Shown here: one piece after another, positions 53,927 to 62,579 of the stretch
Layout: each line of letters opens with the position of its first letter
Position numbering within the stretch: position 1 is the first letter of the stretch
The notes under the pieces: generated by a model
Told to the model about the DNA's origin: nothing
Database searches by the model: none
What the model saw: the letters and a program-made list of their open reading frames with translations, nothing else
From: Microthrixaceae bacterium
GTDB lineage: Bacteria > Actinomycetota > Acidimicrobiia > Acidimicrobiales > Microtrichaceae
Length of the DNA stretch: 64,000 nt
Direction of reading: 5' to 3'
NCBI GenBank assembly: GCA_023957975.1
Contig: JAMLGM010000005.1
Coordinates: 62,001-126,000, forward strand
Translations under genes and position numbers: made by a program

Positions 53927-53974
53927 TTTTGTAGGTACTTTCTGTTGCTGGAGCCGCAGGAAGTACCTACAAAA
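53927..53974. terminator. Hairpin with GTAGGTA arms, copy B, between convergent rpsT and holA
   Basis: Left arm TTTTGTAGGTACTTTCTG pairs with CAGGAAGTACCTACAAAA, with one G-U pair. T-runs on both flanks allow termination in either direction, fitting the convergent position. Its arms share GTAGGTA, TTTCTG and TACCTAC with the hairpin at 35448-35487. Confidence 0.75.
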
Positions 53975-53992
53975 CCGGTTGAGACGGGCGGG

Positions 53993-55012
53993 TTAACGGC
54001 GACCGCGCGCGGTACCCGAACCTCGAGACAGCTGCGCCAGGCGGGCGACCAGCACTTCCATCGTCGCCTCCGGGGTGAGTGCGCTACGGCCGCGTAGATC
54101 GACATCTGCGCTGGCGAGCAAGACGATAGCGCGGCTGACGCGTGCACTTCCCAGGCTGCGAGCCTGGTTCATTGCTTTCTTGGCCGGGAAGGTCGAGCCC
54201 TTCATCCCGAGCAGGTCGGCTGCATCTTTCTCACTTCGCACGGCCGCACCGTCGAGCTTGAGCATGCGCTGGAAATGCGCCTGAAGCGATGCCATGAGTT
54301 GTAGCGGGTGGCGCTGGCCTGCGTGCATCATGCGCCTCACCTTGTTCACCGCACCACCGACATCGCCCGAGTCGATGGCATCGGTGAGTTCCCACGGTGG
54401 AACCGATCCCGCTTCACCGACAAACGGCTCGACGTCGCGGGGTTCGAGTTTCGCCCCGTCGGGGAAGGTCGACTCGAGAAGCCGCAGGAGCGCTCCGAGC
54501 CGCGACACGTCCTCGCCGAGCCGTTCGATCACCACCTGCTTCGCGGCCGGGGTCAGGCTCACCGACGCCGCCGCCATCCGCTCGTCGAGCCAACTCTGGC
54601 GGCCCTTGGCGGTTTGCGCGACCCCCGTGTCGACGACGCGCCCCCCACACGCCTTGACCGCATCGCTCAGCTTCTTCGGAACCGAATGGGCGTGCGCCCC
54701 CGACGCCAACGGCTTGTCCCACACGACCAGCAGTTGCGAGGTCGGGTTGGGATCGGACGCATAGGCGACGAGCGGGCCGAGCGCCTCGACGTTGAACCGG
54801 CTGGCGTGGCGCATGACGATGACGCGATCGCCGAACATCGATACCGCCGTGGCGGCCATCACCGCATCGGCGACGTCATAGTCGTCACCGCTGAACAGGT
54901 CGACCACCTCGTCGGCGTCGCGATCGCCGACGAGTGCCTTGAGCGTCGCCTGCGCCGCCTCGCCGAGGAGCACCGCGTCGGAGCCCTTCAACACGATGAT
55001 CGGTTCGCTCAT
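53993..55012 (-). CDS. holA: DNA polymerase III subunit delta (HolA)
   Basis: 339 aa. Clamp-loader AAA+-like protein with N-terminal PIIVLKGSDAVLLGEAAQ, the VIVMRHASRFN strand, a LLVVWDKPLASGA segment, and C-terminal helical VEPFVGEAG...HPLQLMASLQAHFQRMLKLD as in HolA. It opens the sliding clamp. It follows comEC and a small gene, the common comEA-comEC-holA order, and is coupled upstream by ATGA. It ends at the shared hairpin with rpsT. Confidence 0.93.
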   Translation of the reverse strand: MSEPIIVLKGSDAVLLGEAAQATLKALVGDRDADEVVDLFSGDDYDVADAVMAATAVSMFGDRVIVMRHASRFNVEALGPLVAYASDPNPTSQLLVVWDKPLASGAHAHSVPKKLSDAVKACGGRVVDTGVAQTAKGRQSWLDERMAAASVSLTPAAKQVVIERLGEDVSRLGALLRLLESTFPDGAKLEPRDVEPFVGEAGSVPPWELTDAIDSGDVGGAVNKVRRMMHAGQRHPLQLMASLQAHFQRMLKLDGAAVRSEKDAADLLGMKGSTFPAKKAMNQARSLGSARVSRAIVLLASADVDLRGRSALTPEATMEVLVARLAQLSRGSGTARGRR

Positions 55013-55224
55013 CGGCCGACGGCTCCGGCATCATCGGCTCCAGCATCATCGGCCGAGCGCCGTGCGGCGACCAGGGCGTCGTAGGTCACCTCGACCCGGG
55101 CCAGCGACCGCTGACTCAATCGGTCGGCCGCGGCCACCGCTGCACCGCGATCGCCGTCGAGTCGGGCCACGACCACCTCGGCGACGGCCACCCCCAAGCG
55201 CTGTTCCTGTGATGGCACCGTCAT
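55009..55224 (-). CDS. Unrecognised small protein between comEC and holA
   Basis: 71 aa. TVPSQEQRLGVAVAEVVVAR then LDGDRGAAVAAADRLSQRSL, ending in a repeated ADDAGADDAGA encoded by a 15-bp duplication (55021-55050). It is coupled to holA by ATGA. It is predicted helical and soluble. The shorter start (55224), which begins after the comEC stop, is preferred to one at 55275. Function unknown. Confidence 0.55.
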   Translation of the reverse strand: MTVPSQEQRLGVAVAEVVVARLDGDRGAAVAAADRLSQRSLARVEVTYDALVAARRSADDAGADDAGAVGR

Positions 55225-55234
55225 CGATGCAACG

Positions 55235-57043
55235 TTAGCCGCCGGGATCGGGGGCGAATCCGAGCGTTCCGTCATCGCTCAACACCACGGTTCTGCCACC
55301 GATGACGAACCCGTCCGGAGGCAGCGCCAACGAATCACGGACCGTGTCCGGGTCCTGCGCGAACACCACGCCCACGGTCGTCACCTGCCGAAGCGCCCAC
55401 ACCGCCCCCGCAGAGACCTTGCCGCCGCCGACGACGATGACGGCCTCGAGGACCGGGCGGCGCATGCCGGCGAGGAGATCGAGCGCGGCGCCGTCGCGAA
55501 CCGGCCCGTCGAACACCATGACGTTCGTGCGCCCCACACTCCACAAGGTCGCGGATCCGACCGCGGAGCGAATCTGCGGTTGCGGGGCACGGACCTCACC
55601 GACGACAAGGTCGACGATCACCACCGCGACGAGCCACCAGGCAACCAGACGCGCCGTCGACAGCCGCACATGGAGGGTTCGTAACCAGGGCCACACGCAC
55701 AACGCGGACATGGCGAGTGTCCCGATCACCCCGAGCTTCGGCAGCCTCGACCAGGCGCCGATGGCCGCACTCGCCTCGAGCCCCCAGATCAACCCCCGCG
55801 ACACGATGGCGGCGAGCGTATCGACGGGACGACCCAACAGACCGGCGATCGGCCCGCTGACCGATCCCCAGACCATCAGCGCACCACCCAACGGGACCGC
55901 CACCAGATTCACCAGCGGGCTCAGCAGACCGACCGGCCCGAAGGTCGACACGATCATCGGGGCGGTGCCGGCCTGCGCCGCCAACGAAACCCCGAGCGCC
56001 GAAGCGAACCAACGAGGACCCACCAGTACCTCGATGAGCGGCCGCGACAACGTGAGCAACGCGAGACTGGCCCCCACCGAGAGCCGAAACCCGAGCGACC
56101 AGACCAGCAGCGGGTCGGCCAGCACCAACGCGATCACGGCGACGCACAACACCCGAAGCCCGCTCGCGTAGCGCCCCTGCCAGCTCACCAACGCTCCGAG
56201 ACCCACCATGACCGTTGCCCGCAGCACCGACGGTTCCGCACGGGTGAGCACCGCGAACCAGCCGATCAGCGCCAGCACCGACACGAACCGAGCGTGCCGC
56301 GCCAGGCGTTCGAGCAGCGGCATCGCCAGCGCCACCAACAGCACCACGTTCTGCCCCGACACCGCCATCAGGTGAGCCGTGCCGGCGGTCCGAAACCGAT
56401 ACTGCTGCACCGCCGTCTGCCCCCGGTCGTCACCGAAGACCACGCCGAGAAACAAGGCTCGCTCGTCGGCTGCCAACGGACGCTGCCCGGCGGCAACCAA
56501 CGCCTGGAGCCCATTGGCCGAACGCCACAGCCACCACCCGGAATCGACCCGCTCCAACGTGCGAAGGTGGAGTTGACCGGCGAAGTGCCGGCTCTTGAGC
56601 CACCCGGTCGGCCCGTCGATCGCAGCAGCGGTGCCTCGGACGCGGACGCGTTGTCCCATCCGGGCATCGGCGATCGTGGGTGCCAGTTCGCCCGGGATGA
56701 TCGCGCGATACCGGCGAGCGTCGAGGCGCATCTCCACGACGCTGGAACCGAACCGCTGCTGGGGGTCGGAGACCAACGTCGCGACCCCCGACACCTCATG
56801 GGAGGTGTCGATGATCGACACGCCGGCCTCCGCTCGGGCGGCCAGAAAGCTTGCGCTGATGGCGAACGCCGCAATCGCCACGGCGGCGACGAATCGCACC
56901 CCGGCGTCGCTTCGCGGCCGCGAAGCCGAGGCGACGCAGGCCCCCACGACGGCCATCATCACCACCGCGAACGGCACGGCAACGGCGTACCGTGCGCCGA
57001 GAACCACCGCCGCGGCCGCGACGAAGAGCTGACGCTCGCTCAC
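55235..57043 (-). CDS. comEC: ComEC/Rec2-like DNA uptake channel lacking the metallo-beta-lactamase domain
   Basis: 602 aa. N-terminal membrane helices and an OB-like region (DARMGQRVRVRGTAA), then the competence core FLGVVFGDDRG...GTAHLMAVSGQNVVLLVALAMPLLERLA and about ten helices. After the last helix (near residue 485) only ~110 residues remain; they have no HxHxDH motif, so the nuclease-like C-terminal domain is reduced to a beta-rich remnant (VFDGPVRDGAALDLLAGM). Such short forms occur in other actinobacteria. It is coupled to comEA by GTGA. Confidence 0.88.
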   Translation of the reverse strand: MSERQLFVAAAAVVLGARYAVAVPFAVVMMAVVGACVASASRPRSDAGVRFVAAVAIAAFAISASFLAARAEAGVSIIDTSHEVSGVATLVSDPQQRFGSSVVEMRLDARRYRAIIPGELAPTIADARMGQRVRVRGTAAAIDGPTGWLKSRHFAGQLHLRTLERVDSGWWLWRSANGLQALVAAGQRPLAADERALFLGVVFGDDRGQTAVQQYRFRTAGTAHLMAVSGQNVVLLVALAMPLLERLARHARFVSVLALIGWFAVLTRAEPSVLRATVMVGLGALVSWQGRYASGLRVLCVAVIALVLADPLLVWSLGFRLSVGASLALLTLSRPLIEVLVGPRWFASALGVSLAAQAGTAPMIVSTFGPVGLLSPLVNLVAVPLGGALMVWGSVSGPIAGLLGRPVDTLAAIVSRGLIWGLEASAAIGAWSRLPKLGVIGTLAMSALCVWPWLRTLHVRLSTARLVAWWLVAVVIVDLVVGEVRAPQPQIRSAVGSATLWSVGRTNVMVFDGPVRDGAALDLLAGMRRPVLEAVIVVGGGKVSAGAVWALRQVTTVGVVFAQDPDTVRDSLALPPDGFVIGGRTVVLSDDGTLGFAPDPGG

Positions 57044-57855
57044 GTCGCGACGAGGTCGAGCAGCGCCGAGAGCTTCGCCGGGCCGATTCCCCGGACGTCG
57101 TCGAGCGCATCGGGGGAGGAGAACGGGCCGTGCTTGTCGCGATGGGCCACGATCGCCTCCGCCGTGCTCGGTCCGACCCCCGGCAGTTGCTGGAGCTCCT
57201 CGACGGAGGCGGTGTTGATGTTGATGAGGCCACCGTCGCCCCCGGAGGCCGAGCCGGCGCCATTTCGGGCAGCGCCGCTCCCGTCGAGGGCCGAGGCGTT
57301 CGCCGGTGGAGTCTCACCGACCGCTGGCACTCGAACCCGCACCCCGTCCGCCAGGACTTCCGCCAGATTGATGGCGTCGAGGTCGGCGACGGCGGCCGGT
57401 CCGCCCGCGGCAGCGATGGCGTCACCGACCCGCGAACCGGGCGACAACGTGACGAGGCCCGGCTCGAGCACCGCACCGGCGACATGCACCACCCACTCGC
57501 CCGCCCCCGCAGCGCCTTGCCCAGCGATGCCAGCCTCCGCTCCAGCTGCGCCACCAGCACCCGCGCCACCAGCACCCTCACCAACCGCGACCGAGGACGC
57601 GTCCGACGGCGCCCGTTCGCCACCGACATCGGGCACGGAGGCTTGAGGCAATGTGGCGACCCCCACCGATTGCGGCGGACGCGCCACGATCGCCACGACG
57701 GTCGCAACCCCCACCACCACGGCGACCGCGACGGCGACAAGCCGAACCGACGCTGAGGGGGCGCGGTCGGCCGACGGCGTGGCCCAACGGGCGCGGACGC
57801 GTTCAGAAAATCGCTGAGGACGCAAAATATCGTCGAGCGAATCGGTCGGATCCAT
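57040..57855 (-). CDS. comEA: ComEA-like DNA-binding protein (SLBB + helix-hairpin-helix)
   Basis: 271 aa. Cytoplasmic head (~45 aa), one helix (LVAVAVAVVVGVATVVAIV), a Gly/Ala-rich linker, a SLBB domain (WVVHVAGAVLEPGLVTLSPG), a second linker, then two HhH motifs (ININTASVEELQQLPGVGPS and GPFSSPDALDDVRGIGPAKL). It binds incoming DNA for ComEC. ATG 57855 has an AAAGGA ribosome site. It heads the operon comEA-comEC-small-holA. Confidence 0.92.
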   Translation of the reverse strand: MDPTDSLDDILRPQRFSERVRARWATPSADRAPSASVRLVAVAVAVVVGVATVVAIVARPPQSVGVATLPQASVPDVGGERAPSDASSVAVGEGAGGAGAGGAAGAEAGIAGQGAAGAGEWVVHVAGAVLEPGLVTLSPGSRVGDAIAAAGGPAAVADLDAINLAEVLADGVRVRVPAVGETPPANASALDGSGAARNGAGSASGGDGGLININTASVEELQQLPGVGPSTAEAIVAHRDKHGPFSSPDALDDVRGIGPAKLSALLDLVAT

Positions 57856-58081
57856 GGCTCGTCCTTTGGAACTCACACCAATATGCGGGGCCCCGGTGCT
57901 CGCCGACGGGTCGTCGCGTTGGCACTGGCCGAGCCGGCGCCGACACGCCGGTACCCCGCACCGTAGTACGCCGCAGCCCACCAGGGGCAGCGATCCTCGC
58001 CAACACCGGGATCGAGCACGGGTCCTCTACACTTCGCCGAACGAAGTCGGGAGCACGACCGACGAATGAGAGGATGCATCG

Positions 58082-59263
58082 GTGGTCGTTTCGAATACGG
58101 CGCAAGTTCACGACGACGGCGCTGCGCTCCCCCGAATCACCTCACTCGACGGGGTCCGAGGCGTCGCCATCTTGTTGACCCTCGTGTTTCACAGTTTCGA
58201 CAGCCGGCTGTCCTGGGCCGTGTTCGGCGAGCGCGGGGTCGACCTGTTCTTCGTGTTGTCGGGCTTCCTGATCACCGGGATCCTCATCGAAACCCGGGAT
58301 CACCCGCGGTATTTCCGCAATTTCATCGCGCGTCGCGCGGTACGGATCTTCCCGCTGTACTACCTGTTTTTGGTGCTCATGCTCTTCGTAGCACCAGTGA
58401 TCGTGAATCACCTACCGTCGTTCGTCACGGTGCCCGAGGAGTTCTTCGAGCTCCAGAACGGACCGGACGGACTGTGGACCGTGTGGGTCTACCTACAGAA
58501 CTTCGTGCTCGGCCGCGGCCCACACCAGCTTCCGGGCCTCGGCCACCTGTGGTCCCTCGCCGTCGAGGAGCAGTTCTACCTGTTCTGGCCCGTCGTGATG
58601 TATTTCGTTCCCGCACCATCACGGCTGCGATGGTTCTGCATCGGGATCCTCGGCTCGATGACCTTGCGAACCGCCCTGCTGTGGGGCGGGGTGATCAACA
58701 CCTACGGCGCCCGCGAATACACGTTCAACCGGCTCGACACCCTGCTCATCGGAGCGTGTGGTGCGCTGTACCTGCGCGACCCCAAGGCCCGGGAGTTCAT
58801 CGGCACGATTCTCGGTTGGGTGGCCCGCCCGATCGTCATGGCCCCGATCCTGCTGATCGGGCTCATGCCCATCTGGACCGTGTCGGACGTGTTTCCGAAC
58901 TTCGCGTACGGGCCGGGGCTCACGCTGCTCGCGTTGGTCTTTCTCCTGTACGTCGTTCGGGCGGCACAGGGCCAACTCGGGCCGCGGGTTGAACGGGCGA
59001 CGAATTGGCCGTTCAACCTGGTGCTCGGCAAGTACAGCTACGCCATGTATCTGTTCCACTTCCCGATCGCCCACACCATGCAGTCGACGATGTCGAAACT
59101 CGGCGACCGGCTCGGACCCATCGGTCAACTCGTCGGAAGTGCCGTCAGTTTCGGGGTGACCCTCGGGGCGTCGCTCCTCATCGCCCGGATTACCTGGGTG
59201 CTCTGGGAGGAGCCGTGGCTCCGGTTCAAGAAGCGCTTCGCCTATCGGCCCATCGAGACCTGA
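58082..59263 (+). CDS. Acyltransferase 3 family membrane protein
   Basis: 393 aa. Motifs: ITSLDGVRGVAILLTLVFHSF, FFVLSGFLITGILIETRDHP, ARRAVRIFPLYYLFLVLML and HLWSLAVEEQFYLFWPVVMYF. About ten helices. It probably acylates a surface glycan, being next to the polymer-synthesis fusion at 59285 (convergent; 21 bp between the stops). GTG start. It is divergent from comEA. Confidence 0.9.
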   Translation: MVVSNTAQVHDDGAALPRITSLDGVRGVAILLTLVFHSFDSRLSWAVFGERGVDLFFVLSGFLITGILIETRDHPRYFRNFIARRAVRIFPLYYLFLVLMLFVAPVIVNHLPSFVTVPEEFFELQNGPDGLWTVWVYLQNFVLGRGPHQLPGLGHLWSLAVEEQFYLFWPVVMYFVPAPSRLRWFCIGILGSMTLRTALLWGGVINTYGAREYTFNRLDTLLIGACGALYLRDPKAREFIGTILGWVARPIVMAPILLIGLMPIWTVSDVFPNFAYGPGLTLLALVFLLYVVRAAQGQLGPRVERATNWPFNLVLGKYSYAMYLFHFPIAHTMQSTMSKLGDRLGPIGQLVGSAVSFGVTLGASLLIARITWVLWEEPWLRFKKRFAYRPIET

Positions 59264-59284
59264 CCGGGCAGACCGCTCGCCGGG

Positions 59285-62137
59285 CTACTGATCGACGAGC
59301 AGCAGGCCCACGCGATCGTCGGCCGCGGCGACCAGCGAGTCGATCGTCAAGATGGCGTCATCGATCGGGGTCCACCCGTCGAGCACCGTCATCAACACGG
59401 CGTCGCAGTGCACGAGGGTGGGTTCCACGGTGACGGGACCCGGGACGCTGGGAAGGCTGACGATGACCAGCGCGTCCTCGGCGAGTTGGTCGACGAGTTC
59501 CGCAATTGTCGTCGACAACATCGAGACCTCATCGGAGGACACGCCGCGCCCTCCCACCGGCACCAGCGAAACCGGCGCGGCCGCAGACGCCACGAGCCGG
59601 GCGAACGATCGCGGCAACATCCGGCGTGCGATCGGCCGGGTCACCGAAGCCAGGTCCACCCCACCGCGGGCCACATCGACGATGCCCTGAGCACGACGGG
59701 CCCCCAGTTGACGGCTCAGGTTCGCGGAGGTTGCGTCGAGGTCCACGATCACGATGGGTCGACTCGACAGGTTCGACAACCCCAACGCACACCACAACGC
59801 CACCCGGCTCCGGAGCCCGTCGATGCCGGTCGAGGCAAACCCGACGATTCGCGGGTCGACCGGACAGGCGGAATCGATGAGATCGGCGGCGGTTCGATAA
59901 TGCTCCTCGATATGGCGTTCACGGGCCAGCAACGGACGCGGCACCGCCGCCACCATCGTGAGCCCGAGTTGCCGCTCGAGGTCCTCGTCGGACCGGACGC
60001 GTTGGCGGGAATGCGCCGCGAGCGCCCAGACGAACACCAGCAGCGCCGCCAACGCCGCTCCGGTCAGCGCGTGGGTGACCACACGGGGCGTCGTCACCGT
60101 TTCCACCGGGGTGCGGTAGGGAACGAGATACAACGGCCCGTCGTAATCGGCCGGAAGATCTCGTGACAGCCTCAGGGTCCACACGTCGGTGATCACCACC
60201 GACCCCGACCGTGCGGCCTCGACGACCGCGTCCAACGAGGACACCAACACCGAACCGATGCGCCTCGTGGTCTGCTCATCCTTCGTGGTCGCCGTGATCG
60301 CGACGTTGGCTCCGAAGTTCGGGCGCGTGGGCACGACGGCCTGTGCGATCTCGTCGACGGTCAGGTCGACCCCGGATTGGCGAAGCACCTCGGCGTAATA
60401 GACCGAACTGCGTGTGAGGTTCAGCACGAACTGAATCCCGTCGTTGCTCGCGGTCAGCGGCTCCCCAGGCTGCGCATTCGCAAAGTCGGCGACGATCACC
60501 CGGGCCCGGCTGCTGTAGGTCGGCGAACCGAACATCGCCGTGATTCCGCCGGCCAACACGGCGCCGGCCACCACCGCGCCCACCATCACCCACCGCAGGG
60601 GGTAACGCAGCCGCAGGTCCATCGGGGCGGCGAATGCCCGCTCGCCGGCGTAGGGACGTTCGATCCCGGAATGCCGAGGCGAGACAAGGTTGCGCAGCGA
60701 CCCCAGCCCGCTGTGGGACCGAACCCGGTCGACGCGGTCGGTGCTACGAGCGCGCACGTAGACCGCTCCGGCAACGCCGACGACCATCCACTGGAACTTC
60801 ACGTTGTAGGTCGACCCGAAGGCCGCCGTCAGCGACAGCACGACCTGAGCCCCGATCAGGATCCACGCCCAATCCGCCCACTGGGTCTTGCGCATGTCCC
60901 ACAGGTTCCGCACCACCGACGCGATCACGCCGAGGTAGAGCGCCAACCCGATGAAACCGAGATCGAGGATGATGGTCAGGTAGGTGTTGTGCGCTTCCAG
61001 GCCACCCGCCTGCCGGTTACGCAGCTGATTCGTGACGTCGAGCGAACCACCCGGCGCGGTCAACAACATGTCGAGCATGCGCGTTCGGAACGCGCTGATC
61101 GAATGGCCGTTGATCGGACGCTGTTGAATCGAGTGAATCGCCGCGTTCCACAGGTCGATTCGCCCGGCACCCGCATCGCCCAGGAATCCCCCGATCGAGT
61201 ACCGGTCGGGGTTCCACCAGGCGGCCAACAGCCAGCCGACGATGACCAACGCCCCGCCACCGAACATCGACCGGACGCGCTGGCGTTTCGGCAGACCGGG
61301 CAAGGTGAGTGCCAGATACAACATCATGGCGACCATCGCGACCATGCCGGCTCGCGAACCGGTCGTGACCAGCGCCACGGAGAACAAGAACGCGGCCACC
61401 AGGTAGCCGAGGCGTGCACGCCGGCTTTGCGCGCGACGCGAAAACAGAAACGCTACGGCGACGGCGAGAATCAGCAGGCGCGCGTAGTGATTGGCGTTGC
61501 CCGAGAATCCGACGATCCGGTTCTCGAGGCCGTATTCCTCCTGGACCTCCTCGACCTTGTTGTAAAAGAAGTACGAGATGATCGCGATCGGAACTCCGCT
61601 CCACACCCACGCCTTCATGCTGCGGGCGAAGTGGGCCTCATCCTCGACGAACGCCAACAGGATGATCGCGTAGATGAACCCGAGCGTGAGTTCGGAGATG
61701 CCGACGAGCCACGTTCCCGTCTCCGCCGCCCAGAACCCGCTGGCGAAGGCCCAGATGAAGAACGCCGCCGGCCACGCCCACGCGCGCGGCGCGAGCATCG
61801 GTGGGCGCCACGGCGAGGACATGATGCGCGCGGCCAGCACCACCACGGTCAACCCGGCGACGAGACGGCCGGTTCGAAGCGGACCGACTCCGACCGAGTC
61901 GAACCACATGGTGATGATCGAGATCTCCACCACGATCGCCGGGCGGCTGAACACGAGCGCGAACCCGGCGACGACGACGAGGGCGCCACCGACGATGATC
62001 AGCGCAAAGGTGTTGGTGCTGAGCGCCGCGATGGCGCCGATCCCGGCGAGTGCAGCGACGATTTCGACGGCGACGCCGTAGGCTTTCGGGACATCGCGAT
62101 CGCCGACCGGCGCCGGAAGTCGCAATGGAAATGCCAT
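59285..62137 (-). CDS. O-antigen ligase/polymerase-like + Wzz-like + BY-kinase-like fusion protein
   Basis: 950 aa. Residues ~20-470: about eleven membrane helices with the Wzy-C core (GSRAGMVAMVAMMLYLALTL, GRIDLWNAAIHSIQQRPING). Residues ~510-745: Wzz/PCP-like part with a first helix (WVMVGAVVAGAVLAGGI), a periplasmic segment (TYSSRARVIVADFANAQPGE) and a second helix (LTGAALAALLVFVWAL). Residues ~750-950: BY-kinase-like fold with IVIVDLDATSANLSRQLGAR as the A' motif, but the Walker A is degenerate (FASTGIDGLRSRVAL, no GKS/T). The parts normally form two or three separate proteins for chain polymerisation and length control. The kinase part is probably inactive. It lies between the small gluzincin gene and the acyltransferase. 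Confidence 0.87.
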   Translation of the reverse strand: MAFPLRLPAPVGDRDVPKAYGVAVEIVAALAGIGAIAALSTNTFALIIVGGALVVVAGFALVFSRPAIVVEISIITMWFDSVGVGPLRTGRLVAGLTVVVLAARIMSSPWRPPMLAPRAWAWPAAFFIWAFASGFWAAETGTWLVGISELTLGFIYAIILLAFVEDEAHFARSMKAWVWSGVPIAIISYFFYNKVEEVQEEYGLENRIVGFSGNANHYARLLILAVAVAFLFSRRAQSRRARLGYLVAAFLFSVALVTTGSRAGMVAMVAMMLYLALTLPGLPKRQRVRSMFGGGALVIVGWLLAAWWNPDRYSIGGFLGDAGAGRIDLWNAAIHSIQQRPINGHSISAFRTRMLDMLLTAPGGSLDVTNQLRNRQAGGLEAHNTYLTIILDLGFIGLALYLGVIASVVRNLWDMRKTQWADWAWILIGAQVVLSLTAAFGSTYNVKFQWMVVGVAGAVYVRARSTDRVDRVRSHSGLGSLRNLVSPRHSGIERPYAGERAFAAPMDLRLRYPLRWVMVGAVVAGAVLAGGITAMFGSPTYSSRARVIVADFANAQPGEPLTASNDGIQFVLNLTRSSVYYAEVLRQSGVDLTVDEIAQAVVPTRPNFGANVAITATTKDEQTTRRIGSVLVSSLDAVVEAARSGSVVITDVWTLRLSRDLPADYDGPLYLVPYRTPVETVTTPRVVTHALTGAALAALLVFVWALAAHSRQRVRSDEDLERQLGLTMVAAVPRPLLARERHIEEHYRTAADLIDSACPVDPRIVGFASTGIDGLRSRVALWCALGLSNLSSRPIVIVDLDATSANLSRQLGARRAQGIVDVARGGVDLASVTRPIARRMLPRSFARLVASAAAPVSLVPVGGRGVSSDEVSMLSTTIAELVDQLAEDALVIVSLPSVPGPVTVEPTLVHCDAVLMTVLDGWTPIDDAILTIDSLVAAADDRVGLLLVDQ

Positions 62138-62218
62138 TTCTCCCCTACCCGCCCTCTGCGGTGCCGTTGAGCCTGCGATGTGACCTGACCACGTTAGCGG
62201 TCGCGGTGGTTGAAACGG

Positions 62219-62539
62219 TCATCGTGGGCCGGTCGACGACATGCGTTGCGCTCCCCATTCCGCCTCGATTTCAAGCGGAATGCGGCGGTACGCGTCCCAA
62301 TGGCCATAGCCGCGCCACCGACCCCGCAAATACGCGCCGAGGTACCGCACCGCGAAACGGACGACGCCGTGTTCCTGCCACTGGCGCACGTGGATGAGTT
62401 CGTGACGCAACAGATGTTCGTTGCCGGAACCGCGGGGCCGCATCAGGATGTGCCGACCGAAGGTGATGGCGGTTGCGCCGCGCGGTACCGGCGCTCCGAG
62501 CCACACCGTGTACCCCTCGCCCGATTCGCGTCGAATCAC
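62219..62539 (-). CDS. Small gluzincin-like protein (HELIH motif, DUF4157-like)
   Basis: 106 aa. The HELIHVRQW motif (HExxH) is near residue 46, with a possible third ligand in RIPLEIEAEWGA about 45 residues downstream. The rest is GYTVWLGAPVPRGATAITFGRHI. DUF4157-like minimal metalloprotease folds have this layout; whether it cuts a protein is unknown. The GTG start has a GGAG site seven bases upstream. It is in one direction with trx upstream and the fusion downstream. Confidence 0.7.
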   Translation of the reverse strand: MIRRESGEGYTVWLGAPVPRGATAITFGRHILMRPRGSGNEHLLRHELIHVRQWQEHGVVRFAVRYLGAYLRGRWRGYGHWDAYRRIPLEIEAEWGAQRMSSTGPR

Positions 62540-62579
62540 TTGAGGCTCCGAGTCGAGATCGCGTTGCCGCCGATGGCCA

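Noticed and set aside
60377..62170. 597-codon plus-strand open frame opposite the polymerase fusion
   Set aside because: It has Arg/His/Asp-rich composition and no hydrophobic pattern; the minus-strand frame has clear membrane helices and motifs.
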